From: Betaproteobacteria bacterium
Lineage (GTDB): Bacteria > Pseudomonadota > Gammaproteobacteria > Burkholderiales > SG8-41
NCBI GenBank assembly: GCA_025356695.1
Contig: JANXSE010000412.1
Coordinates: forward strand, 1-10,953
Reading direction: 5' to 3'
Length of the DNA stretch: 10,953 bases
Position numbers and translations under genes: made by a program. A model generated the notes under the pieces. The model was not told where the DNA came from, did not search any database, and saw only the letters and a list, made by a program, of their open reading frames with translations. Below are positions 1-7,253 of the stretch, piece by piece (position 1 is the first letter of the stretch; each line of letters starts with the position of its first letter).

Positions 1-1005
1 TTGCGCATAATGTATATTATGTCAAATTACAAATACGCGCTTTTATGGCTTGGTGCCGGCTATGCCATGACTGGCTCTGCAGTTGCTCAAACCCAGTCGC
101 AGACCTACCCTAACCGTGCGGTAAAGATCGTTGTGCCGTATCTGCCGGGCGGCGGCGTTGATACGGCGGCACGGGTCACCGGACAAAAGATGGCTGAGGT
201 TTTCAACCAGCCGGTGGTGATTGAAAACAAGCCGGGTGCGGCCACCAATATCGGCTCGGATCTGGTCGCCAAAGCACCGGCCGACGGTTATACCTTGCTG
301 CTGGCGAATTCGTCACAGGTCGCCAATGTCAGCCTGTATGGCAAAGCCATGCCGTACGATCTGTTGCGCGATCTGGGTCCGGTTACGCTGATTGGCACAA
401 CGCCGGTACTGCTGGTGGTTCACCCTTCGCTGCCTGTAAAAACTGTCAAAGACCTGATTGCGCTGGCGCGCGCCAAACCCGGGCAATTGACCTTTGGCTC
501 GGCCGGTATCGGCAGTCCGACGCATATTGCGCCGGAATTGTTCAGATGGATGGCGAAGATCGATATGCTGCACATTCCCTATAAGGGCGGCAGCCAGGCG
601 GTCACCGATTTGATCGGCGGCCAGATCACCTGTTATTTCGCCGCGATGTCGACCGGCTTGCCGCTGGCTAAATCAGGCCGCCTGCGCGCAGTTGCCGTGA
701 CCAGCCCGCGGCGTTTTTCCGCGGTGATTCCGGACATACCGACGGTGGCCGAAAGCGGCCTGCCCGGCTATGAACTGGTCGGCTGGTTTGCCTTGATGCT
801 GCCGGCGGCTACGCCATCCGACATTGTCGGGCGGATCAATGCAGCCGCGGTGCAGGCGCTGCGTTCGCCCGGCATGAAAGAACGCCTGCTGACCGAGGGT
901 ATTGAAGTCGTGGCGAACTCGCCGCAGGAATTCGACGTGTTCACGCGCAAGGAAGTTACGAAATACGAGCAACTGGTGCGGGCCGCCGGCATACGCCCCG
1001 AATAG
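1..1005 (+). CDS. Bug/TctC-type tripartite tricarboxylate transporter substrate-binding protein (5' end at window edge)
   Basis: Periplasmic solute receptor of the Bug family, which binds a carboxylate or similar small organic ligand, either for a TctAB-type membrane pair or as a free-standing sensor. The N-terminus carries a secretion signal: a short polar start, the hydrophobic stretch ALLWLGAGYAMTGSAV and an AVAQ cleavage site. The mature part opens with the hallmark YPNRAVKIVVPYLPGGGVD, where the PGG..D loop forms one side of the ligand pocket. Later conserved family blocks follow: ENKPGA, LTFGSAGIGSPTH, HIPYKGGSQA and IPTVAESGLPGYE. Length is about 330 residues, normal for the family. 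The frame is open to base 1 (TTG). ATG codons at 10 and 19 are alternatives, and the one at 19 gives the neatest signal peptide; no clear ribosome binding site is visible, so the true start is unsettled. No TctA/TctB genes are in the window, so this is probably an orphan receptor. It converges with the minus-strand set across only 25 bases. The ligand cannot be told from sequence. Confidence 0.88.
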   Translation: MRIMYIMSNYKYALLWLGAGYAMTGSAVAQTQSQTYPNRAVKIVVPYLPGGGVDTAARVTGQKMAEVFNQPVVIENKPGAATNIGSDLVAKAPADGYTLLLANSSQVANVSLYGKAMPYDLLRDLGPVTLIGTTPVLLVVHPSLPVKTVKDLIALARAKPGQLTFGSAGIGSPTHIAPELFRWMAKIDMLHIPYKGGSQAVTDLIGGQITCYFAAMSTGLPLAKSGRLRAVAVTSPRRFSAVIPDIPTVAESGLPGYELVGWFALMLPAATPSDIVGRINAAAVQALRSPGMKERLLTEGIEVVANSPQEFDVFTRKEVTKYEQLVRAAGIRPE

Positions 1006-1025
1006 ACTCGTAGCTTTGCCGGCGG
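983..1025. repeat. 8-bp inverted repeat between convergent gene ends
   Basis: CCGCCGGC (983-990, inside the 3' end of the first gene) and GCCGGCGG (1018-1025, in the intergenic gap) are exact reverse complements separated by 27 bases. The repeat sits at the junction of two convergent genes, where a bidirectional terminator would be expected. The loop is long and no T-run follows on either strand, so intrinsic termination is only a weak possibility. Confidence 0.25.
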
Positions 1026-1030
1026 ATTAG

Positions 1031-1993
1031 TTACTCGTCGGCAGTAACCTTGGCGAGTTTGGCGACCTCACCCCAGCGCTTTTTGTCGGCTTCGAAGGTT
1101 TTCTGAAACTCGGCCGGTGATTGGCCGCCGGCCTCGTAGCCGATTGAGGAAAAAAACTCCTTCATCTTTGGCGTCTCGAGCACTTTGTGAACGGCGGTGT
1201 AGAGTTTGTTGATGACCGTAGCAGGCGTTTTGGCAGGCGCGAACCAGCCGTGCCAGCCGCTATCCATATGAAACCCGGGCAGACCGGCCTCGGCAATCAA
1301 AGGCACATCCGGCATCAGGTCGAGACGTTTGACACCGCTGTAGGCCAGCGCGCGCAGTCGCCCCGACTTGATGTGCTGGGCAACAATCAACGGCGGAATC
1401 AGCATGACCTGTACTTCGGCGCTCAGCAGTGCATTCAGCGCCGGGCCGGCGCCCTTGTATGGAACATGCAGCATCTTAATGCCGGCGCGGGTGTCGAAGG
1501 CTTCGGTGATCAGGTGCATGCCGTTGCCGATGCCGGGCGTGCAGTAGGAAAGCTGTTTTTGCTTTGCCAGTTCGATCAATTCTTTCACAGTCTTGGCCGG
1601 CACCGATGAATGAACGACGATCAGCGCACCCTGCCCGATCGCAATATTTGTGATCGGAATAAAATCCTTGCTAACATCGAACGGCAGTTTTTTGTAGACC
1701 GTCGCATTGATCGCAAAGGCGACCGCAGTATGCAACAACGTGTAACCATCAGGCGCGGCCTTGGCGACGATGTCGTAGCCGATGATGCCGTTGGCGCCGC
1801 CGCGGTTGTCGACCACGATGGGTTGACCGAGCACGCCCTCAACTTCCTTGGAGACCATACGCGCGGTGCCGTCCTGCGTGCCGCCGGGTGCAGTGCCGAC
1901 GATCAGGCGGATCGGATGATCCGGATAGTTTTGCGCGATTGCGTTGTTGCAGATACAGGTCAGCACAAGCAGTGCGGTAGCAAATGCTTTCAT
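1031..1993 (-). CDS. Bug/TctC-type tripartite tricarboxylate transporter substrate-binding protein
   Basis: Second periplasmic receptor of the Bug family, 320 residues. The frame extends further upstream, but the start at 1993 is chosen because it yields a textbook signal peptide (MKAFATALLVLTCICNNAIA, cleaved before QNYPDHP) and has AAGGA 8 bases upstream. The mature protein begins YPDHPIRLIVGTAPGGTQD, the family's first strand and ligand loop. It also has VVDNRGGANGIIG, MLHVPYKGAGPALN, MPDVPLIAEAGLPGF and the C-terminal EVAKLAKVT tail. It is the last gene of the minus-strand set, 40 bases behind the stop of the 373-residue gene, and is likely co-transcribed. That position suggests its ligand feeds the acyl-CoA enzymes and the selenoprotein pair upstream. 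It is clearly diverged from the receptor at 1-1005, so the two are not a recent duplication. The ligand is unknown. Confidence 0.92.
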   Translation of the reverse strand: MKAFATALLVLTCICNNAIAQNYPDHPIRLIVGTAPGGTQDGTARMVSKEVEGVLGQPIVVDNRGGANGIIGYDIVAKAAPDGYTLLHTAVAFAINATVYKKLPFDVSKDFIPITNIAIGQGALIVVHSSVPAKTVKELIELAKQKQLSYCTPGIGNGMHLITEAFDTRAGIKMLHVPYKGAGPALNALLSAEVQVMLIPPLIVAQHIKSGRLRALAYSGVKRLDLMPDVPLIAEAGLPGFHMDSGWHGWFAPAKTPATVINKLYTAVHKVLETPKMKEFFSSIGYEAGGQSPAEFQKTFEADKKRWGEVAKLAKVTADE

Positions 1994-2033
1994 CAAATCA
2001 TCCTTATGCGCGCCGTATCGGCGGAATTGCCGG

Positions 2034-3155
2034 CTATTTCTGACGGAACTCTTCGACGCTGCGCGCGTAGTCACCGTTTTTCAGTTTAAGTGCGCGCGTG
2101 ATCGGTTGTGTCGCGCCGAAGGTCGGCACGTAGGCCGAATGTTTGCCGGCACCGCCAATCACGACGATGTGTGCGTTCTCGGCGCTTTTCATGACGGGGA
2201 TCGGGCGTTCCGGACCTGCTTCGGTGAATTCGCCCTTGAACACCGGCCACTGACGGATACGGCGCTCGATATTTTCATCCGAGAACGCATCCAGCCGCAC
2301 ACGGCCGTGTTCGTAGATGAATTTTTTGACGTCGGCTTTTGAATAACCGTCGCGCGCGACCATCGACGCATGCTCGGGACCGAAAATCAACAGGGGCGGT
2401 CCATCGAAATAAACATTGTTGGCGCCGGTCATGGCGACAGTGCCGGCGGTCATTTTAAGCACGCCGATACCGGTGTTGCTTTCATGATCGTTGACGTTGT
2501 GCGGCGATTCGGCGCCGTAGACCGTGACGGTGCTGACGTCGCGCGGAAAACCCAGCTCGACATGCAGCGGTTCCCAGGGATTCTCGGTTTCGTTCTCGGC
2601 CACGCAAAACGTATATTTGGCCGGCGAGCCGAAGGTCGCCATGTCACCGGTGGCCGGAATGGCGCCGCCGATATTCAGCATGGCGAGGCGTATTGCGCGG
2701 CCGATGGTCGCGTTGGCCTGATTGCCGGGACCAAAGGCATTGTGGCCCCAGTTCATTTTCAATTCTTTCGCCAGCGGACCGTTGACCACCATCAGTGTTG
2801 AGCACGGGTGTGTCGTCGCGTTGATGCCATAGAGATTGAAAGTCTCTTCGCACAAGGCCTCTATGGTCAGCATGACCAGCGGAAAATATTCCGGCTTGCA
2901 GCCGGCCATTACGGCGTTGGCTGCGAGGCGCAGCGGCGTTGCCGCGCCGTAGCGCGGTGCGACGAGACCAATGACCTCATCGTAAGGACGGTCGCAATAC
3001 GTCAGCATCTGCGCGACGCGCTGCGCCGTGGGCGGCACCAGCGGCAGACCGTCACCCCAGCCCTTTTCCATGTACAGCGCGTTTACCTTGTCGAAATCGC
3101 CGTCGGCTTCAAAGCCCGCGCCGGGCGCCTGCATCAGGTCATTGAGATTGCTCAT
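2034..3155 (-). CDS. Conserved protein of unknown function, coupled partner of the UGSC selenoprotein
   Basis: A 373-residue soluble protein that I cannot name; no signal peptide or membrane segment is visible. Features that look conserved are GWGDGLPLVPPT (residues 32-43), APRYGAATPLR (66-76), NATTHPCSTLMVVNGP (112-127), HNAFGPGNQANATIGRA (138-154), GGAIPATGDMATFGSP (163-178), CVAENETENPWEPLHVE (184-200) and VVIGGAGKHSAYVPTFG (331-347). Five cysteines (54, 86, 102, 118, 184) leave room for thiol chemistry with a redox partner, and the many Gly/Asn/His/Glu blocks suggest an enzyme. Its ATG overlaps the stop of the selenoprotein gene by four bases (ATGA) with only a weak AAAGAAA ribosome site. 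Translation is therefore probably coupled to passage of ribosomes through the Sec codon, and the two products probably act together. The Bug receptor gene follows 40 bases later. The gene is certain; the function is unknown. Confidence 0.85.
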   Translation of the reverse strand: MSNLNDLMQAPGAGFEADGDFDKVNALYMEKGWGDGLPLVPPTAQRVAQMLTYCDRPYDEVIGLVAPRYGAATPLRLAANAVMAGCKPEYFPLVMLTIEALCEETFNLYGINATTHPCSTLMVVNGPLAKELKMNWGHNAFGPGNQANATIGRAIRLAMLNIGGAIPATGDMATFGSPAKYTFCVAENETENPWEPLHVELGFPRDVSTVTVYGAESPHNVNDHESNTGIGVLKMTAGTVAMTGANNVYFDGPPLLIFGPEHASMVARDGYSKADVKKFIYEHGRVRLDAFSDENIERRIRQWPVFKGEFTEAGPERPIPVMKSAENAHIVVIGGAGKHSAYVPTFGATQPITRALKLKNGDYARSVEEFRQK

Positions 3156-3694
3156 TTCATGTTTTCTTTGATGAGTTCGGCAAATTGCGGTGCCGCCTGT
3201 TCGCTGCGTCCCTGTACCTGTTCAATCGAAATGCCGCCCAGTGGGTGCGTGATCTCGAGCAGCGGCAGTTCAGGCACGCCGAATGTGCGTGCCTGCGCCT
3301 TGCCGAGCTTCAAAAACGGTCCGGAATAAATGACGGCCGTTGTCAGTCCGCGTTTGCGGAGCTCTGCCATGTCGTGGACACTCCACGACGTGCAGGATCC
3401 TCAATCCGCCATCGCGCTGATTACAAAATCAGCTTCGGCCTCCAGTTGATCGAGTACGTTTTTCGGTGCCGGCGTGCTCGGATTGTTTTTGCGCAGGGCA
3501 ATGACCGAAGCCACCGGCACCAGCTTGCGAATGTTCTCAACCACGAATGCAAGCAGGTGGTCTGCGTTGCCCTTGGTGTTGTCCAGCGTTCCGAGGCGTA
3601 TGCCTTTGGCCGTCGAGACTGCGCGCTTTTCGCCGGCGGCGCCGAATTGATGCGGTGGCGCTTCAGGCGAGATCAGAAATACTTTTTCACTCAT
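3152..3694 (-). CDS. UGSC-family selenoprotein (in-frame TGA read as selenocysteine)
   Basis: A 180-residue protein if TGA at 3403-3401 is decoded as selenocysteine (residue 98). The frame on both sides is identical: it runs from ATG 3694 (AGGAA six bases upstream) through SAMAD, then U-G-S-C-T-S-W-S-V-H-D, and on to TGA 3154-3152. U98-G-S-C101 is a CxxC-like redox motif with Sec in the first position, the defining signature of the UGSC selenoprotein family. N-terminal blocks LGTLDNTKGNADHLL (34-48) and ALRKNNPSTPAPK (66-78) precede an acidic EAEADFVISAMAD run. After the Sec motif come a short alpha/beta stretch (AVIYSGPF) and ITHPLGG near the C-terminus. A SECIS-like hairpin starts 9 bases after the TGA. 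The gene lies 11 bases after the thiolase and overlaps the 373-residue gene by ATGA. Biochemical role is unproven; a thiol/selenol redox or reductase function is inferred. Expression needs selA, selB, selC and selD elsewhere in the genome. The alternative, a nonsense mutation, is less likely. Confidence 0.88.
3365..3394 (-). promoter_or_regulatory. Bacterial SECIS-like hairpin downstream of the Sec TGA
   Basis: Read on the minus strand, GTCGTGG (3389-3383) pairs perfectly with CCACGAC (3377-3371) around the loop AGTGT (3382-3378). Beyond a C/A mismatch the stem can extend imperfectly with A-U and C-G, then TGC (3394-3392) against GCA (3367-3365). The apical loop begins 18 bases after the TGA and has G as its second base. 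Established bacterial SECIS rules ask for a loop about 16-37 bases after the UGA with a G in the first two loop positions, for SelB binding, and this hairpin meets both. It lies entirely in coding sequence, as bacterial SECIS elements do. Confidence 0.8.
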
Positions 3695-3705
3695 GGCAGT
3701 TCCTA

Positions 3706-4908
3706 TTAAACACGTTCAATGATGACGGCCATGCCCTGCCCGCCACCGATGCACAAACTGGTTAATGCATAACGCCCGCCGCTGCGCTGTAACTGCCGTG
3801 CGGCTGTGAGGGCCAGACGCGCACCCGATGCGCCCAGCGGATGGCCGACGGCAATCGCGCCGCCGTTCGGATTGACGCGCTTGTCGTCGAAGGCAACGCC
3901 GAGCCCTTTCAGGCAGGACAGCACTTGCGCGGCAAATGCTTCGTTGATTTCGATGATGTCCATGTCCTTGATCGTGAGGCCGGCGCGCTCGAGCGCTTTT
4001 TTCGACGCAGCAACCGGACCGATGCCCATGATGTGCGGCGGCACACCAGCCGACGCGGTGGCGACAATGCGCGCGATCGGCTTGGAACCGGCTTTTTCGC
4101 CGGCTTTAAGATTGCCCATCATGATGGCGACGGCGCCGTCATTCACGCCTGAAGCGTTGCCGGCAGTGGTGACGCCGCCTTCATAGAGCACCTTCATTTT
4201 GGCGAGCGTTTCCATGTCGGTGGAAGGACGCGGATGCTCGTCATCGGCAACTGCCGGCACCGGGCCCTTGCGCGTCGGTGGCATGGCAACCGGCGCGATT
4301 TCGCCGGCAAAAAAACCCTCGCCTTTGGCGGCGGCAAATTTCTGTTGCGACCACAAGGCAAACGTGTCCGCCTCTTCGCGTTTGATGCCGTATTCGCGCG
4401 CAAGATTGTCGGAGGTTTGCGGCATCTGATCGTCGCCGAATTTCTTGGTCAGTTTTGGATTGGAAAAACGCGGGCCGATAGTACTGTCGAAAATGCGCAT
4501 TTCGCGGCCGAACGGGCTTTCGCTCTTGGCAAACACAAACGGTGCGCGACTCATGCTCTCGACGCCGCCGACCAGAAAAACGTCGCCCTCGCCTGCTGCC
4601 AGCGAATGTGCTGCGTAAATAATGGAGCCGAGGCCGCTGGCGCAATTACGCTGCAGCACAGTACCCGGTATTTCGATTGGAAGGTCTGCTGCAAGTCCGG
4701 CGTGGCGCGCAACGCAGCGTGCGTCTTCACCGGCCTGATTGGCGCAACCGAGGACGATATCTTCAATCTGTTCGGCCTTGAACTTGGTTATCGCCATCAC
4801 CGATCTGATCGCGCTGGCCATCAGGTCATCGGGGCGCACCTTGGCGAGCGAGCCGGCATAACGACCGAACGGCGTGCGCAAACCTTCGTAGATATATGCG
4901 TCGAGCAT
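3706..4908 (-). CDS. Acetyl-CoA acyltransferase (thiolase, PcaF/PaaJ-like)
   Basis: A 400-residue thiolase that cleaves a 3-oxoacyl-CoA with CoA to acetyl-CoA and a shortened acyl-CoA, or runs in reverse as a condensing enzyme. All catalytic elements are present: nucleophile Cys89 in QRNCASG, the NEAFAAQ block (322-328), His356 in GHPLGASGAR and the second Cys386 in LCIGGGQGM. GCANQAGEDAR (54-64) and GGVESMSRAPFV (114-125) resemble the 3-oxoadipyl-CoA thiolases PcaF and PaaJ more than fatty-acid FadA, but this is a visual judgement. The start at 4908 has AAAGGA at a good distance, and the length is full for the family. The gene follows the dehydrogenase by 21 bases and precedes the selenoprotein gene by 11, so it sits in the middle of the putative operon and supplies the last step of a beta-oxidation module. 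Confidence 0.93.
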   Translation of the reverse strand: MLDAYIYEGLRTPFGRYAGSLAKVRPDDLMASAIRSVMAITKFKAEQIEDIVLGCANQAGEDARCVARHAGLAADLPIEIPGTVLQRNCASGLGSIIYAAHSLAAGEGDVFLVGGVESMSRAPFVFAKSESPFGREMRIFDSTIGPRFSNPKLTKKFGDDQMPQTSDNLAREYGIKREEADTFALWSQQKFAAAKGEGFFAGEIAPVAMPPTRKGPVPAVADDEHPRPSTDMETLAKMKVLYEGGVTTAGNASGVNDGAVAIMMGNLKAGEKAGSKPIARIVATASAGVPPHIMGIGPVAASKKALERAGLTIKDMDIIEINEAFAAQVLSCLKGLGVAFDDKRVNPNGGAIAVGHPLGASGARLALTAARQLQRSGGRYALTSLCIGGGQGMAVIIERV

Positions 4909-4929
4909 GTGAATTCCTTTGTCAGTAGG

Positions 4930-6459
4930 TCAGGCTTCAGGTGTCAGAGCGGAGACGCCGAGTTTGGCGCGACGGGTCAACCAGATATTCGGGCGGTAAC
5001 GCGGATCCGCATAAATGCGATTCATCGCGGACAGCACCTTGTGGATGCGCTCAACACCCAACGTATCGGCAAAACGGAACGGACCGTTCGGATAATTCAG
5101 ACCGAGCGTGACGGCTTTATCAATGTCTGATGCCGCTGCAGTTTGGCTTTGCGCGATCGAGCAACCAATGTTGACGATCATCGCGACGATGCGTTGCGCG
5201 ATAAAGCCCGGGCTGTCGTGGCACACCGTGACCGGCACACCATCGCTGGCGAGCAGGCCGTGCGCGGCATCGCGATACGCCGGGTCGGTAACCGAGGTCG
5301 TCATGATGGTGCGGCGCTTGACCATCGGAAACAGCGTGTCCACCGCGATGGTGCGTTTCGGATCAAGTTCCTGCTCAACGGCACAACTGGTGGCATCGTC
5401 ACCGACCGGCGTGACGAGACACAGCGCTTTGGCACTCGGGATCGCCCCGCTTTCGATATTGCCACCCAGTTTGGAAATGAGTTCGCTGAGTACCGTATAG
5501 CCTTTGGCGTCGGCTTTGCTGATCCACACACTGGCCGGGCGTGCCGACGGCGCCGGCGCTTCGGGCGCCACTGCGGGTTTCATGTCGGCATCGTATTTGT
5601 AAAAGCCGTTTTTGGTTTTGCGGCCGAGCACGCCGGCTTCATAACGCGATTGCATGATGAGGTTCGGGCGATAGCGCTGCTCGTCGAAAAACTGATCGTA
5701 GATCAGTTTTGATGCCGGCTGTGTGACGTCGAGTCCGGTCAGGTCCATCAATTCGAACGGGCCCATGCGGAAACCGCAGACGTCGCGCATCACGCGATCA
5801 ACATCGGCGAAGTTGGAGACACCTTCATATACCAGATGCGAAGCCTCGAGCGTAAAACCGCGGCCGACCTGATTGACGAGGAACCCGGGCGCGTCGTTGC
5901 AGCGCACCGGCTCGCGTGTCATGCGGCGACCGATGATGGTCAATGCTTCGCATACCCATTCCTCGGTTTGCAAGCCGGCGATCACCTCAACCAGACGCAT
6001 CAGCGGCACCGGATTGAAAAAATGAAAGCCGGCGAAACGTTGTGGCGTTTTGAGTTTTGCGCCGATGGTCGTTACCGACAGCGACGAGGTGTTGGAAGCC
6101 AGTATGCAATCGGCAGCGACAATGTCTTCCAGTTCGCCGAAGACCGCACGCTTGACGTCGAGATTTTCAACGACTGCTTCGATTACTGCGTGGCAGGGTT
6201 TGAATTCGCTCAGCGCATTGGCAATTTTGATTCGCGCCAGAGCGGCGTCGGCATCTTCCTTGCTCAGGCTGCCTTTTTCGGCGGCGCGTTGCAGCATCTT
6301 GCCGATGAAGTCGCGCGCTTCCTGCGCGGCACCCGCACGTGCATCCATCATCAGTACGTTAATGCCGCCTGCCGCCGCGACCTGCACAATACCGCGCCCC
6401 ATCGCGCCGGAGCCGAGCACGCCGATAGTCAGATCGGCCCTGTTTGCATCAAATGCCAT
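4930..6459 (-). CDS. 3-hydroxyacyl-CoA dehydrogenase, long PaaH/PaaC type
   Basis: A 509-residue NAD-dependent dehydrogenase that oxidises a 3-hydroxyacyl-CoA to the 3-oxoacyl-CoA. The Rossmann fold opens with IGVLGSGAMGRG (GxGxxG at 16-21). The catalytic region has ASNTSSLSVT (121-130) and GFHFFNPVPLMRLVEVI with catalytic His146 and the partner Glu158. The C-terminal domain follows (NDAPGFLVNQVGRGF, GPFELMDLTGLDV, NGFYKYD). After a Pro/Ala-rich linker there is a second, degenerate domain copy (DSPGFIAQRIVAMIVN, NYPNGPFRFADTLG). This duplicated layout and the ~500-residue length match the phenylacetate-pathway PaaH/PaaC type rather than the ~280-residue Hbd type. An open frame extends to 6558, but the start at 6459 is chosen: its ATG shares one base with the TGA stop of the preceding hydratase gene (TGATG) and AAGGGGA lies just upstream. 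Substrate could be 3-hydroxyadipyl-CoA or another short or dicarboxylic acyl-CoA. Confidence 0.92.
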   Translation of the reverse strand: MAFDANRADLTIGVLGSGAMGRGIVQVAAAGGINVLMMDARAGAAQEARDFIGKMLQRAAEKGSLSKEDADAALARIKIANALSEFKPCHAVIEAVVENLDVKRAVFGELEDIVAADCILASNTSSLSVTTIGAKLKTPQRFAGFHFFNPVPLMRLVEVIAGLQTEEWVCEALTIIGRRMTREPVRCNDAPGFLVNQVGRGFTLEASHLVYEGVSNFADVDRVMRDVCGFRMGPFELMDLTGLDVTQPASKLIYDQFFDEQRYRPNLIMQSRYEAGVLGRKTKNGFYKYDADMKPAVAPEAPAPSARPASVWISKADAKGYTVLSELISKLGGNIESGAIPSAKALCLVTPVGDDATSCAVEQELDPKRTIAVDTLFPMVKRRTIMTTSVTDPAYRDAAHGLLASDGVPVTVCHDSPGFIAQRIVAMIVNIGCSIAQSQTAAASDIDKAVTLGLNYPNGPFRFADTLGVERIHKVLSAMNRIYADPRYRPNIWLTRRAKLGVSALTPEA

Positions 6460-7253
6460 CAAATCCCCTTGAACACAGGTTTGCGTTTTTCCATGAATGC
6501 GGTCTGCCCTTCGATGTAATCCTGGCTGGCGAAACAGGTGTCGACCATTTTCTGGCACAGATCGAGATCGCGCTCGTCGGGATTCTTGACGTACTCGAGA
6601 ATGCTGCGTTTGACCGCGGCAATGGTCAGCGGCGCGTTGTTGACGATGGTGGTGGCGTAATCGCGCACATATTTTTCGAGTTCCGCCGCCGGCAGCATGC
6701 GGTTGATCAGATTCATTGCCAGCGCTTCCTGTGCGCTGAACTGGCGTGCGGTGTAAAAAATTTCCGCAGCAAATTGCGGACCGACGATGTCCGCCAGACG
6801 TTTGATGCCGACGAAGCGGTAACCGAGGCCGAGTTTTGCCGCCGGCACGCCGAAACGGGCGTCTTCCGAAGCGATACGAATGTCACAGGCCACCGCAATG
6901 CCGGTGCCGCCACCGATGCAGTAGCCGCGCACCATGGCGATCGTCGGCTTCGGGCAAGTGACGAGGGCCTTGTTTGCGGCGTCCGCGGTTGCGTTGTATT
7001 CGGCGACTGCTTCCGGGCCGGTGCGCCGTTCCTTGAATTGCGAGATATCGGCGCCGGCAACAAATGCTTTTTCGCCGGCCCCTTTGAGAACGATGACGCG
7101 AATTTCAGCATCCTTGACGTAATCCTCGATCACCATCGCCAGCCCCTGAAACATTTCGAAGGACATGGCATTGTGACGCGCGGGATTGTTGAAGGTGATC
7201 CAGCCGATGCCGTTCTCTTTCTCGGCGACGAGTTTGTCGGTCAGCGTTTGCAT
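6459..7253 (-). CDS. Enoyl-CoA hydratase/isomerase (crotonase) family protein lacking both canonical catalytic glutamates
   Basis: A 264-residue crotonase-fold protein, first gene of the tight minus-strand set, with AAGGAA upstream of its ATG. The oxyanion-hole segments are intact: KAFVAGADISQF (62-73) and GYCIGGGTG (110-118). In classical enoyl-CoA hydratase the two acid/base residues are Glu144 (in GGGCE) and Glu164 (in FGQPE), rat numbering. The aligned positions here are Gly118 (GGGTG) and Ala138 (FGVPA). The CoA-binding scaffold is kept but the usual water-adding machinery is not, so hydration of trans-2-enoyl-CoA is not assured. Isomerase, lyase or other crotonase chemistry is possible. 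Its place directly upstream of a 3-hydroxyacyl-CoA dehydrogenase, with a TGATG overlap, still argues for supplying that enzyme's substrate. Family assignment is firm; the reaction is uncertain. Confidence 0.9.
   Translation of the reverse strand: MQTLTDKLVAEKENGIGWITFNNPARHNAMSFEMFQGLAMVIEDYVKDAEIRVIVLKGAGEKAFVAGADISQFKERRTGPEAVAEYNATADAANKALVTCPKPTIAMVRGYCIGGGTGIAVACDIRIASEDARFGVPAAKLGLGYRFVGIKRLADIVGPQFAAEIFYTARQFSAQEALAMNLINRMLPAAELEKYVRDYATTIVNNAPLTIAAVKRSILEYVKNPDERDLDLCQKMVDTCFASQDYIEGQTAFMEKRKPVFKGI

Noticed and set aside
983..1025. Intrinsic terminator between the convergent Bug genes
   Set aside because: The arms match but the loop is 27 bases and there is no T-run; kept only as a low-confidence repeat.
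3152..3370. A stand-alone 72-codon gene starting at the ATG 3370-3368
   Set aside because: The ATG lies inside the SECIS-like stem region with no ribosome site, and the frame continues upstream through the conserved GSCTSWSVHD codons to the Sec codon.
3401..3403. TGA as an ordinary stop or a disabling nonsense mutation
   Set aside because: It is the first codon of the UGSC signature, is followed by a fitting hairpin, and the downstream frame is intact and coupled to the next gene.
4234..5130. 298-codon plus-strand frame opposite the thiolase and dehydrogenase
   Set aside because: It is antisense to two well-supported enzymes, its product resembles no family, and it arises from GC-rich codon bias.
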